DNA of 64,000 bases, from positions 124,001 through 188,000 of the forward strand of contig JAALGY010000014.1 in assembly GCA_032358165.1 (NCBI GenBank), written 5' to 3'. The DNA is from Diplosphaera chodatii (taxonomy: Eukaryota; Chlorophyta; Trebouxiophyceae; Prasiolales; Stichococcaceae). This document shows, piece after piece, positions 22,217 to 34,007 of this stretch (positions are counted from its first letter, which is position 1; every line of letters starts with the position of its first letter). The notes beneath the pieces were generated by a model. It was not told the origin of the DNA, did no database searches, and saw only the letters and a program-made list of their open reading frames with translations. The position numbers and the translations under genes are program-made.

Positions 22217-23642
22217 ATGTCAGTCCTGGTCATGCAGCAGGACCCACAGCATGGCCTCGGGCCGACAGGCATGCCTCCTGCTTTCGGAGTGCCGTCAGCA
22301 GGCTTCGCGCCAATGGGCCCTCCTCCTGCTTACGCTCCGCGGTTGGCTCCTAGCTTCCAGCAGGTTCAACAGCCCACGCAGCAGCCGCAGCGCCTGAAGC
22401 AGCAGCAGCGCGGCCGTGGCCAGCAGCAGCAGCAACAGCAGCAGCATCCTCAGCAGCAGCACTCGCAGCCGAAGGCGCTTGGCCCACGGACCAGCAGGGG
22501 TAAGAAGCGAAAGCACAGATGGCACAACAAACAGCAGGCAGCCAACAGCGGGCTACAATCCCTGGCAGCGTTGTCGGCACAGAATCGCAGCCGGGCGCAA
22601 CAGCACTTTGGCAACGGTAAGAGTCGTGGGCGCCGTATTGCCAGGCAGGCCCCTGGTTACACACACAGAGCGCGCTGGGCTGATGCCTTTGACCCCATTG
22701 CAGACACGCCAAATGAGGCTCCGCGCACCGTTCCGCACGCGCCTCACAATGACAACGATTTCATCCTCAGCCAGCACTGTGGTACTGGTACGCTGTTCGG
22801 TTGCTCATGTCTTTGGCCATCCATGTCATCATTGTGCTGTGCAAAAGTAGCTTACCATGACCTTTGGAACAATTCCAACTGACACAGCCTTTCTTCAATG
22901 CAGGAGAGACACCGGGTATGACTCCAGGCTTTGCCCCACCAAACAGCATGCAATGGACGCCAGCTCGCGATGGAGCTGCCGCAGACTACTCGTCTCTTGA
23001 CAAGGATGCAGCTGACCTTGGAGCCCAGCTTGACTTCTTTGGTGAGTAGCCGTGTTATTCTGTAATGACATGGGCACTAGCGCTGATTGATCTGCTGCAT
23101 GCATCAGCGAGACAGACATGCATCAGCGAGACCACACACTGTGCTGCACACCGTGCTTGACGCGGAACGTTGCTGGACACAGGCACCAACGAGGGCCTGG
23201 TCGCGCGCTACAGCAGTGACGACGAGTCGTCGGATGGCGAGGGTGAGGGCAGCGAGGAAGACGGGGAGCTGCACCACGGCTGGCGCCTGCGCACCACAGA
23301 CGAGGCTGACGGCACGCTGCCAGCCTATGTGCGCGAGCGACTGTCCGACCAGTCTGCGTACATCCAGAAGCTGGAGGCGCAGAACCTGGACCTGCAGGAG
23401 GTGCGACCTGCTGTGTCTGCACTCCTTTTTCTCCATGGTGTCACTTCTGTCATGTTTCATGCCTGAGTTCACGAGTGGTGTGCAACCATCATCTACAACT
23501 GAAGCCACCCGTGTCCTTGCATCTGCAGAGGTGCTCACTGCTGCAGCACGAGCTCCAAGAGTTGAGAGCAGCCCGTACGACGTCCGCAGCAGCATCAGAA
23601 ACCGCGCAGGGAGACGTACTGCTAGGGGAAGACCAGGCGTGA
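22217..23642 (+). CDS. Uncharacterised Gln-rich protein with C-terminal coiled coil
   Basis: The start is the ATG at 22217 and the stop the TGA at 23640-23642. Five exons join in frame with clean GT-AG borders. Exon 1 encodes Pro/Gln-rich sequence (MPPAFGVPSAGFAPMGPPPA, Gln runs at about 22420-22450) and a basic patch GKKRKHRWHNKQQ that could be a nuclear signal. Exon 2 contains PHAPHNDNDFILSQH. Exon 3 contains TPGMTPGFAPPNSMQWTP and DLGAQLDFFG. Exon 4 contains TNEGLVARYSSDDESSDGEG followed by RERLSDQSAYIQKLEAQNLD. Exon 5 continues the heptads (RCSLLQHELQELRAA) and ends GEDQA. I do not recognise the family. The NDNDFI, TPG and NEGLV blocks look like short conserved motifs in a disordered nuclear protein with a dimerising coiled coil. 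Confidence 0.65.
23101..23132. repeat. 13-bp direct repeat in an intron
   Basis: GCATCAGCGAGAC occurs at 23101-23113 and again at 23120-23132, in the fourth intron of the coiled-coil gene. Confidence 0.7.
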
Positions 23643-24713
23643 AGCCTGACGATGGGCTGACCAAGCACCCAAGTCAGGAAGTAGCCTGAGCATTGCGTGC
23701 AGTTGCGCACAAGAGCACCCACCCAGCGTCTGCTGGGGTCCATATGTTGGGGCTGTGCTGTGCTAAGCTGTGCAGGACAGGCCAAGCCCGTGGTCCCATG
23801 CGCACAATCAAGTGGCGCACGCGGCTGCATAAGAGCTGAAGGGTCACACGTCGGGTGAGCGCCGATGGACACATGTCCTGTGCATATGTTGTGCTGCTTG
23901 GTGACGCCTGCCACTTGATCCACGCTGGGGAGTCTCACACGTTATGTCATATGGTGGCCAGTGGTGGCTACGATGAGCTGCCGGCCAGCAAGCTCGCTCC
24001 GCGCCGTGACCTTGAGCTGGGGTAGGGTGGTGCCATGCTCTGCTTGTGTTATATCATGCGCATCTGGGTGTGGCATGCTGCGCACGTTGTGGCACTGTTG
24101 TGACGCTGGCAAGCATCGGGCTATATGCATGTGCTACCATGTAACATACAGTTTGGAGGTATCTTGTATGGTCTGACACCGGTAAAATTCTATGTAACGA
24201 GTCGAGCATCATCATCCATCAGGGTCCACCAAAGTGGTCTAAACGATTTCATGCAAGCACAAGCGCAGACTGCCTGAATCATTTTGGCCGATTCCGTCAT
24301 ACTATTCCGTCATACTCTCCCACCTCTCGCGAGGCCACGTTGATCGATTGGACATTTTGGCGCACGACTCCATCTTTGAAAGGAAGTCCCGATCGCAGGT
24401 GGCGCCACGTGACAACCCCTGTCCACCTGGCATGCTCACACTGCCTGCCAGCTGTGCGCTTTGGCAGAACGCCTGATGGCAAGCGGTCGGTGCAATCCCC
24501 ACAGTTCGACGTGTAGCTAGCAGTGTGTCAAGCCTTGGACACAGCGCATGGTGTATTGTTCTGCTACTGTGTTTCTTTCGCATCTGCACCTTTGTCTGTC
24601 ACGAAATATGCGTCCATAGGGACAACATTGCGTTGGTGCCTACGGTGTGCACGTTGCCGCGCCATTGTGTACTCTGATTGAGAATTCTGACTGCTCGAGG
24701 CGCTCAGCTTGCG
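23643..24713. other. Intergenic region, 1.07 kb
   Basis: Lies between two + strand genes. TGTAA at about 24140 and 24193 could end the upstream transcript. A perfect 13-bp tandem duplication sits at 24291-24316. The rest should include the promoter of the DOMON/b561 gene. No RNA gene or ORF of substance is seen. Confidence 0.5.
24291..24316. repeat. 13-bp tandem duplication (ATTCCGTCATACT x2)
   Basis: Two perfect adjacent copies, about 400 bp upstream of the DOMON/b561 start codon. Confidence 0.8.
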
Positions 24714-27700
24714 ATGCGGCGCTCCGATCACCGCCTCCTGGGTTTGCTCGTGCTCGCGGTCGTTGGGGCGTCAAGCGCGTCGCTGGGCGCTGCACAGGAA
24801 GCCGCTGCAATTGAGACTCCTTCAGATGTTGCCACCAGCTTTCAGCAGGTTCGCGCTGGTCTATTGCTGCATCCTGGGTACTTCTTTTGCAGTGGCACTG
24901 CGCTGATTGGCTTCGAGGTTGATAGTCGACACATGACTCTTTGTGCCAGCAGGAACGGCTTCATTCATCGTTCTCGGGCAGAGGGCTTCTACAGGTGCCC
25001 CTTCTCATTCCCATGGCATGGTGCTGTGCATCCGAGCCCCAGTGGGCTAGCTGTCGTAAAACAAATGTGCGCACGCAGTGCGACAACACATGTAGCTGCA
25101 GAACGCAGCGTGTGTGCTGCAGTATGCTACAAAGGTTTTCTGGGCATCGGCGCAGGCCGGCAACTGCGCTCTGGCGCTCAACGGCGTCAGCACGACGTAT
25201 GGCGCCTGCGCCACACTGCAGGGCCAGCCGTCGCCATACAGGCTGTACTACACCTACGACGCAGCAGCATCGACGATCACCGGCGCTTTTGCGTACCCCA
25301 ATCCAACTGGCTGGGTGGCGTGGGGCGTGAACACGGCCGCGCCGGGGCAGATGCTGGGGGGGAGCGCACTGGTGGTCAAGTCCAATGCATCAGCACCAAG
25401 CGGTGAGGTCATCCATCACTCATGCAGCTCAGAGGTGGTAAAAAAGGTGCCGTATACCAATTTTGATACCGATCTGGTTGCTTGCTTGTCTTGCAATAAT
25501 CATCAGCTGTGGAAGACAAAGTGTAGTTGTTCTCTACACCATATCGCCTGACGACAATTGGTAGCTGGATATGGACCATGGCACTGAATGACATACAAAA
25601 CCGCAGGCGCCTCCATTGACGACTACTATCTGGGAGGTTACTCGTCGGCAGCTGTGCTGCCGCCGGGCCGGCTGACTGTCACCCGCATGAGCGCCGCCAA
25701 GACGGACGGCGAGCTGATTGGCGCCTTCACCATGGAGCTGCCGGCGGGCGCCGACCCCAGCGCCTTCGGCTTCCTGTACGTATTCGGTCCACTTTCCCCA
25801 AGCGGCGGGCTCATGTCGCATGAGGTGCGCAACTCCTGGACTGACTTGGCAGTATTTGTACGGAAAGAAACCACTCGATCCTCGGAGTGCGTCAACCATG
25901 CATCCTCATATTGCTGTCTGCGTTGAACACAGATTCCAGACGGGCTGTCCGACACAGTCGACCTGACAAGCGCAACTGCTCCCGCTGTGCCGGGCGCTGC
26001 ACCAGCCGCCGCACCAGCGCAGGGTGAAAACCCTGGATGTGCACAGCAATGCTGACCCAGCAGATGCTGCGTGTCCTGCCAGCACAACAATTTGTCCGTG
26101 TCAGTGGGTTCAGCCTTGGTTGTGTTGTCTACTGCAGCGGCGCCGGCGCCCGCACCCGAGGCAGGCGGTGGCTCTGCAGGAGCGGGGTCCGCATCAGGCT
26201 CGAGTGAGGACGAAGGCGAGTCTCCCGCTCCCGCACCGTCAACCGACACCTCGTCTCCAGCTTCACCCTCGTCGGCTGCCGCCGCTGCGGCCGGCACAGC
26301 AGCTGTGTCCGGGGTGAGTGAAGCAGCGACGCTCATTTCTTCACCCACCCCAAAACGTGCATCGAAGGTGCAATCGTACGTTGGCTGGAGCCCGGCTGAG
26401 GCGAGCTGCCGTGCTGCTGCCACAGAACGCCACAGGCAACTGCCTGCTGACGGTGGATGGCACCGAGGAGGCCTTTGACACCTGCACCACGCTTACCGGC
26501 ACGCCGGGCGCCTTCACCTTCCACTGGACGCTGCTGCCGGGCAACAGGCTGCGGGGCGGCATCGATGCCGTCAACCCGAGTGGCTATGCCGGTGCAGTCC
26601 GACTGTAGCTTTGTGTGTTCTTTCGAGCATTGAATGTGGGGCATGCTTAGCCTCGCTGCAGCCACTGACCAGTCTGTTACATAGCACATACCTCTGCTAC
26701 CAAGCGGCACACAGGAGGCAAGGGTTGTGCTTGAAGCTGCTTTGGTCTCACACTGCAGGGTGGGGTCAGGGCCCGGGCGGCCGCCAGATGGTGCCCGGCA
26801 ACGGCATCATCGTCAAGCAGGACGCCGCGGCGGCCAGCGGCGCGTCAGTGGCGGACTACGCTCTCTCTGGCTACGGCACCGAGGATGTGACGCAGCCATC
26901 GTCCTGGACGGTCACTGACACCAAGGTGCGCCGTGCTGTGGTCCCAATGCCGGTTGCAGCAGGCCGTCAACCGCCACGACCTGCTGCGGCCCGCTCTGAG
27001 ACAATTAAGCCGGACATTGCGTGCCCATTCAGATAGAGGGTTCTATGGGGAAAATAACATGGTTGATCTGCTCCTTTGCAGGCCGCAGCTGCCAGCGGTG
27101 GCCGCCTGCTCGCAGTCTTCACACTTCAGATGGATGCAAACGACAACATGGAGAATTATCCGATCATCTACACCATGGGCCCCGTCTCTGATGGCGTCCT
27201 GCAACCACATGCAGTGAGTCCTGCTCGTCGTTTGCAGTGGCAGCAACGCATCCGCTGCTGAGTGCCTGCTGGACTGGGTGCAGTTGTCGCCACTGACTCT
27301 GTGCACTGAACGTGCAGGCGTCCAACGGCAACTCTGCCACGCTCGACCTGTCCTCGGCAACACTATCAGGCGTATCATCTGGTAACAACCGCAGGGAAGG
27401 ATCCTTGCCCACGGTGAGTACGACGACCAATCACTGTTGTCGACTGCTGCATCATGCTGAAGCCCATTCCAGCATCGACAGTGGCACGGTGCAGACCAGC
27501 TCTGTGACATGCGGCAGGTGCATGGGTGGCTCAATGCTGTGGGGCTTGGCTTGCTGCTGCCACTGGCGGTGGCCATTGCCCGCACGCTGAGGGAGCACCC
27601 AAAGGTATGGACTTGGATCAGAGAAAGGGGGATGCATGACCCTAGTGAGGCAACATAAGCAGCACCATTGACGTGCATCTGACCGCGGTCTTGCTGGTGA

Positions 27701-28756
27701 CAGGCGTGGTTCAACATGCACCGATCCATCGCAGCGCTTGGGTATGCCTTGGGTGTGGCAGGCATTGGTGTGTCCCTCCTCTTTACACATCTACCTCAGG
27801 CTGCTACTGATGCACAGCCATGCCTGGACTTCGACACCCATGGGTGATCGTCCTTGTGTTTGACTGAGCCTGCTGCGGTGTGCCACTGCAGCCATTGGAT
27901 ACTACCTGCAGCCGTTCTCGGGGACCCTGGAGAAGTGCCACGTCGCACTCGGCAGCATCGCACTGGGCCTGGGCTTCTTGCAGGTCTTGGCCATCCTGGG
28001 GCGCCCTGCACCGGTGCGCCCAGCCTGCCCGTGGTTGGCTGCATTCGCAGTCGATTGTGCGGTACCGTCACCATCGTTGGGCACTGTGTGGTCTGGCTCG
28101 ACTGCTGCCATAGCATACGCGTGGCTGATGGGTTGCCAGTTCTGCAGTGCTGCCTGTGATCACAGCAATCACTTCCCGGGTGCAGGACCACAAGTACCGC
28201 AAGTACTGGGCGGCCTATCACAAGAATGTTGGGCGGCTGCTTATTGCCGTGGTCGTGGTGCGCTATGCACAACTAACTTGCCCATTTGCCGCCGTTAAGG
28301 GGTCGCGCACTGTACCAACACGCACAGCAGCTGCTGTCCTGCACTTGGGCTGCTGCTGGCAGCTGATGTTTACCTGTCGACCATGTTTCATGCAGGCCAA
28401 CGTCTACATCGGCGTGCACATGTCCGACCACATCGCGTCCAACCACCGCAAGAACTGGTACATCGTGTACAGCGTGCTGCTGGGCGCCATTCTGCTGCTG
28501 GCGCTTGGCAAGGAGACCTTCAATGCAACTGCACTGCGGGGCAAGCGGGTGCGCACAGCCAGGCACAGCACTCGGGTCTTGTGCATTCCATAGTAGAAGG
28601 CCTCACTCATTCTGGCACGCCGCCCACAGTGTGTCTGCAATATTCTGAGCACCCTCTTTACTACAGGAGCACCAGGCAATCGCGGCGGTGCACCCAGGCG
28701 ACAAGGGCCAGCAGAATGGACAAGGCAACGGCTATGCAAACAGTGATTCGGTTTGA
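24714..28756 (+). CDS. Cytochrome b561 with two DOMON domains (CYBDOM)
   Basis: The start is the ATG at 24714, followed by a signal peptide (LLGLLVLAVVGASSASLGAA). DOMON 1 (about 25135-25830) includes PTGWVAWGVNTAAPGQMLGG and GELIGAFTMELPAG. An Ala/Pro/Ser-rich spacer with acidic patches follows (about 25970-26315). DOMON 2 (about 26450-27215) has AVNPSGYAG, GWGQGPGGRQMVPGNGIIVK and GRLLAVFTLQMDAN. The b561 core starts at about 27520, with candidate heme-ligand histidines in VHGWLNAVG, WFNMHRSIAALGYALG, KCHVALGSIALGLGF and YHKNVGRLL. A further helix is YSVLLGAILLLALGK. The hydrophilic tail ends NGYANSDSV with TGA at 28754-28756. Such proteins carry electrons across a membrane, usually from cytosolic ascorbate to the extracellular DOMON heme, for metal or radical reduction. 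Confidence 0.88.
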
Positions 28757-29547
28757 GATGCTGCTCACCAGGTTTATGCAGAGTCGCCCGCCGGACGGCG
28801 GGGTAACAGGGTTGATGTGTCAGGTTTCAGGGCTGCCAGCCAGTCGCAACATGGATGATTGCAGTAGCCATTGTTTGCAGGGTGTGCCACCACCAATTGC
28901 TGGACATGCAGTGCAACATGACTCACTGCAGTCCTGTTCATCGGCTTGATGTACATTACGCATGCTCATGTACAGGACGTCTGCGGTGTACACTGTATTG
29001 TTCAGGAAGCCTCGACAGCTTGACATGGACTGCACCTTTGACCTTTGACAATGACGCAACATCGATGACTCGTAAACACAGCCTGAAGCACCCAAACCTG
29101 ACACAAACCCTGAAGTATAAAGGCCTGCCTTGCACAAGTGCAGGACACAGTAAGCAATGAGTGGGGATGGCCCCAGATTGTCTTGCTGCTCTGCCCAACG
29201 CTGCCTCTCGAACTGGTCTCGGACACTCTCGCCATGCTTCTATACGCACCAAGTCCCTCTGAATGTTGTAAATGCAACTCCCACACATGCGGCGCTCCAT
29301 GCCGCTGCTGGCGGCAGCTCGCTAATGCTGTCTCACGTCGCTACTCTCCCGCGCTCTGCTGTCTCAGCGGCACTGCAACTGAATACCATTCCGGCTAACT
29401 ACCAAGCAGCCTACAGTAGGTCGACATCTTCACCCCCAGCTTACTATATGTACTGTCAATGCAATGGGTCACTGCCAATTGCTGCCCTTGCATGTTGGCA
29501 GGCTTGCTTTTGCGTTGCCGCTGCGCCAAGGTGTCAGCAAGCTGCCT
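28757..29547. other. Convergent intergenic region
   Basis: 0.79 kb between the stops of the CYBDOM (+) and lipase (-) genes. TGTAA near 29266 may end the CYBDOM transcript. No gene is seen. Confidence 0.5.
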
Positions 29548-32500
29548 TCAAGCTGCGGGCTGCAGTTCGGGAGTCCCGCCAGCGCCAAAGCTGTGGTCCG
29601 CATGTAGTGGCTTCACGTACGGCAGCACCTGTGTTGCAGCAATGCCACTTTGCGCTGGCTCCTCTGCAGCTCGACTGAAGCCACACCATCGGTGCAGCAG
29701 GTTCCAGCCGAGCAAGGCTTCACTTGCTGGTGCCCGCCAACATGGCAATACCCTCATGCACACAAGTCGCTCCTACCTGGTTGATGGGCCCGTCCAGTTG
29801 CAGGGGCTGGTCCCCGGGCGCAGCATGCTGCACTGATGCAGCCGCCGAGAAGGTGCGCGGGCCCGAGCAGGCCGGCGGCGAGACGGTAGGCCCCGCCGCC
29901 ACCAGCTCCCGCCACCATGGCTGCGCACGCAGCACGCCTGCCAGCACGTGGATGATCAGTAAGCTGGGGCTACATTGCTCACCACGGCATGTGCCACAGG
30001 GATGATGTAGCCATCGAAGGGACAAGAAGGTCCCAAGACCACCAGCCAGCGGTGCTGGGCGCGCACCCCCGAGCGACTTGGTGTAGTTGTCGGGGTTGTG
30101 GTAGCGGGAGATGGCGCCGTTGTCGCCGTAGGCCGCCGGGTCGCCCAGGATGTCCAGCGGGTGCGGGTTGTCCATCAGCGCGCTCAGCGCCGCCCGCACA
30201 CTGACCACCTACGGAGTTTGTACGGTACGAGCGTGTCGGCGCCTGAGCAAGAGGAGCAATGCTGTACTACACAGCAGTCATCAGCAAGCTGTCGCGCCGA
30301 ACCCGGGCCACACACATCGAGGCCACAATATGAGCACAAGCGGCAGCACCAATGGTGCAATTGTTCACCTTGGGTGCCGCACGCTTGGCGGCGGCATTTG
30401 CAGCGGCGGCGGCGGGCTCCTCCGCGCGGCTCAGCGTCTGCACCGGCCCAAAGACGTCGTCCACCGTCACGCGGCCGCCCTTGCCGGTGATGCCGCCGCC
30501 ATCGTCCAGGCTGGCGGCTGTGGAGCTGGCCAGCGAGGCGACAGGCGAGGCGGCCGGGGACCCCGCAGGTGAGGCCTCATCCAGGGAGCCCACCAGCTGC
30601 GCGGCCGGCGTCAGCTCGGGCCACTCTGGCAGCGGCGGCACAGCACCTGGCGGCGCAGGCAGCGGCGACATGTCCTGCAACGGCATCACATACAACGCAT
30701 CAGGACCTGCAGATCGTGTGCCACGAATAGCGCCCGACATATGGCAGCAACATTGACAGACAGACGCGAAAGCTTGTGTGATCACCTGAAGCACATACAG
30801 TCCGGCCTGCGGTGGCAGCATAGGGTGATAAGGGTCGCTGGCAGAGAACCAGTGGCCCTGACCAGGCTGCAGAATAAGTGACCGCCCAATGGCATAGTAA
30901 AGCACCTGCAGGTGGGTGCACATGAGTTGATGACGACTCCAGTCACGCCAGCACTACCAGCAGAGCACAGCAGGTGCGAATCAGGTGTCACGTGGAGCAT
31001 GACAGCATCCTCCAACGAACCAACGCTCACCACACGCGCGCCGTTGGACAGGCAGCGGTGTTCCCGGAAGGAGGGGCTGACGCGCTTCAGAATGTCAGCG
31101 ACCAGGGTGTAGTCGCACGCAAAGGCGCGGGGGACGATGTCGCGCGCCAGCAGCACATTGCGCACCGCGCCCTCTTGCAGGCCCACTCTCTCCAGCAGTC
31201 CTGAGCCGGGCTGCAACGAGCAGCAGGGAGTTCAGCTAACATCCGTGGCTGCCATAGGCGCCAGGATGCAACGAAGAAGTGTTGAATGGCCTTGTCAGCC
31301 ACCGTGCATGCACCTGGCCTACACCCAGGTGTTAGGCCAGCAGATGGTACACCACTGAAACGCCTTCGAAACTCACCGCATGGTCGGCCGTGTCAGGCAC
31401 ACGGCAGGCGGCGGGGCTGCAGTTGCCCTCGCAGAAGATGGCGGGGGCGCCAAAGGTGTAGGTAGGGCTGGTTGCCACTGCGGGCAGCACGCCGCGGCGG
31501 ATGTACATGACGAGCAGCAGCGTGGCAAGGCTGCCGCCCAGGCTGTGACCCTGCAGGGATTGCAGTGCCTTGCCTTTGAGACTGAGGGCTGTCGAACCAC
31601 CAGAGATGTTGGCTGATCATACATGTTGTATCGTTCATGGCCAGCTGTGCCAAACATACACAGTGCTTCTGAGCATCCAGGAGCACCCGCAGTGCACTTG
31701 AAACACCAAGTGATGCTCACGGTGAATGCGATCTTGGCAAAGGGCGATGTAGCGAGGTGTTCCTCGACCAGCGGCTGGAAGCGCTCGTACAGCGCCAGTG
31801 CAGTTTGATACACCCCGCGGTGCACCTGCAACACGCCACTCCTTTGTAAGCACCACGCTTGCTGTACATCTAGGAGGCTTGGAGACACTGCACCACTGGC
31901 ACGGTCTGTGCAGCCACAACAGGAAACCCGTCGACAGCAGAAAGTTATGACACTGCAGCGGCAAGGCAGCAGCACAGAGTGCACCTTGACGCCGAGCGCC
32001 TCGTCTTCAAACACCATAGGGTCGAACGTCAGGTTGACCTTCCAGTGGTCAAAGTTGTCGGAGCCCTGGATCACAAAGTAGCGTGTGTGCGTCTCCGGCT
32101 CGTCAGCGACGAACCACTCCACCGGGCTGACTTTCACTTTAGGCGGCTCGCCACGTCCCCATGATGCCGTGATAGCTGCGATGTCAGCAGGAGGCCGTCA
32201 GCGCACATGGCGGCCACATCACTATGATCAGGAGCTTTGTCAACCCCAGGTAGCTGACAAGCTGTTGCAGACCAGTGCCCAACCAGGCGGTGCAGCCACG
32301 CAGCAAGGGGGCAGCAGCACCTGCTGAGACGGTGGCAAAGGTCGCCACCGCAGTGCTGGTGCCTGTGCTGGCTGCGGACTGGAGCTGGCTGGCGATGCTG
32401 GCGCCGCCTGCGCTGGCGAGGCTGCTGACGCTGCCGGCAAGCGGTGCGGCGGCGGCGGCCGCCGCTGCGGAGGCAGCCGCTGCTGCGGCGGCCAGCTTGC

Positions 32501-33680
32501 TGGCGACCAAGCGTGCGCCGCTGAGCTGCTGCTCGGCCTTCTGCAGCCCTGCCTTCTGCAGCTTCTGCTCTTTCACCACCGCCGCTGTGACGCCCCTGGC
32601 GAGCTTGCTGCGGGGGTCCATGGCAACAGCGGAGATTGCGGGCAGCGGGGCCTCGCCGGCAGGCGGCTGCTGGTCTGCTGTGCTGGATGCCTGCACGTGG
32701 TTCAGGCTGGACAGCACCTCGAGCGCTGCTGTGAACTCGGCCTCATCGGGACTGGCTGGCTGCTCGCGCAGCTCTGGCTCAGGCTCTCCGTCAGCAGTCT
32801 GCTGCTGGGCTGTCAGCGAGCCGAGCGGCGGAGGCACAGTTGGGCCAACTGGCTCCTCATCATGAGCAAGGTCGGGGCTGACAGCCATGGCATCCGACTC
32901 GCTGAAGATCTGGTCTGGTGTGCGCGGCACTTCAGCCACTCCACGCTCGCAGGCATGTGACGATGTGACCAGCTTCAGCCGGAAGCGGCGGAAGAGTGAT
33001 CGCGGCGTCATCTTGTGCATGACGTAGGTCTGGGCGCAGAGGCTGGAAAGCAGCCGCACATAGCGCGTCTCCATCATGCCGGCGGGCTTAATGAAGTGTC
33101 TGATATCTGGCAGCGCCTTTTTGTCGCCCCTGTGGCGGTCCTCCTCCCGCTTGGCCTCGGCAGCCCGTTGCGCGGTTTCCTCAAGCAGCTCGACGCTGCC
33201 GTTGGTCTTGCTGCCCTGTTGCATCCAGAGCTGCGCGATGCCCGAGATGGCGGACGCCAGGTACGCCAGGACCGGATTGGCTTCATTTTCCCTGTGATTG
33301 CTAGGCTGCTCGGGGCACTGCGTGACTGGGATGTCCCTGACCGCCTGCTTCTGCTTCGCCGCTGTGCTGGCGTCTATGGGAGCGAAGGCCGCCGGCGCGA
33401 TGCGCAGGCGGCGAGCTGTTGGGGCGCATGGGCGCCACCGAAAAATAGTCGAGCTGTCGCGCTGCAACGGCAGGTAACCAGTGTTCTGCAATAAAGTCAG
33501 GCCGAGCATGACTGTTGGCGATCCCAAGCGGATGGTGATCGCCGCCTCGTCGTCTGGAAAGCTGCAACTGAGCGCTTCCCCACATGTCGGCCATTGTGCC
33601 GGTCCAATTCGTCCAGTCAGCATGATGTTATGGAGCTGACGAGTGCTGACGTCAGCACTTCCAGCTTCCAGCTGCGACAT
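29548..33680 (-). CDS. PLIP-type plastid class-3 lipase (galactolipid/phospholipid A1 lipase-like)
   Basis: An N-terminal exon (about 33680-32200) is long and Ala/Gln-rich. It contains ETRYVRLLSSLCAQTYVMHK and LKLVTSSHAC, resembling the start of the plant PLIP domain. Then come WFVADEPETHTRYFVIQGSD (about 32040-32130) and VHRGVYQTALALYERF. The nucleophile elbow GHSLGGSLATLL (about 31517-31552) is followed by TFGAPAIFCEG and ARDIVPRAFACDYTLVADIL, with a likely triad Asp. LYYAIGRSLILQPGQGHWF precedes a likely His in DPYHPMLPPQAGLYVL. Near the end are NPHPLDILGDPAAYGDNGAI and SRYHNPDNYTKSLG, and a final exon ends GGTPELQPAA (stop 29548-29550). Plant PLIPs release acyl chains from thylakoid lipids for oil or oxylipin synthesis. 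The start is uncertain: ATGs at 33680 and 33623 are both in frame, and the open frame above 33680 has only a GTG. Confidence 0.82.
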
Positions 33681-34007
33681 TCTCCTTGGCCAGCTCACAA
33701 CCCAGATCCTGATAGCAAGGTACACAAGAGCAGCTGATGGGGTGTCGGACCTAGCTCAGCCACGTCGTGATACTGTCCCTGCCACGCATGGCCCCTGGCC
33801 ACAATGCAGCTGCATCCTGCATGAGCCCAAAATCACGTGTGTTGTTATAAATGAGTGTGGCGGCACGGCAAGACCTACACAGCCCCTGTCGGCTAGCGCG
33901 ATGCCAAACGACCTGATACAGCTGCTAGCACTGACAAAAGTCGGTCACAGACTGCAAGAGCCCCATGCAGTGGGTGTCATAGCCGCAGCAGGGTTGCAAC
34001 AGCTGCA

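Noticed and set aside
33681..33725. Upstream extension of the lipase reading frame
   Set aside because: The extended frame opens with GTG rather than ATG. ATGs at 33680 and 33623 are better starts.
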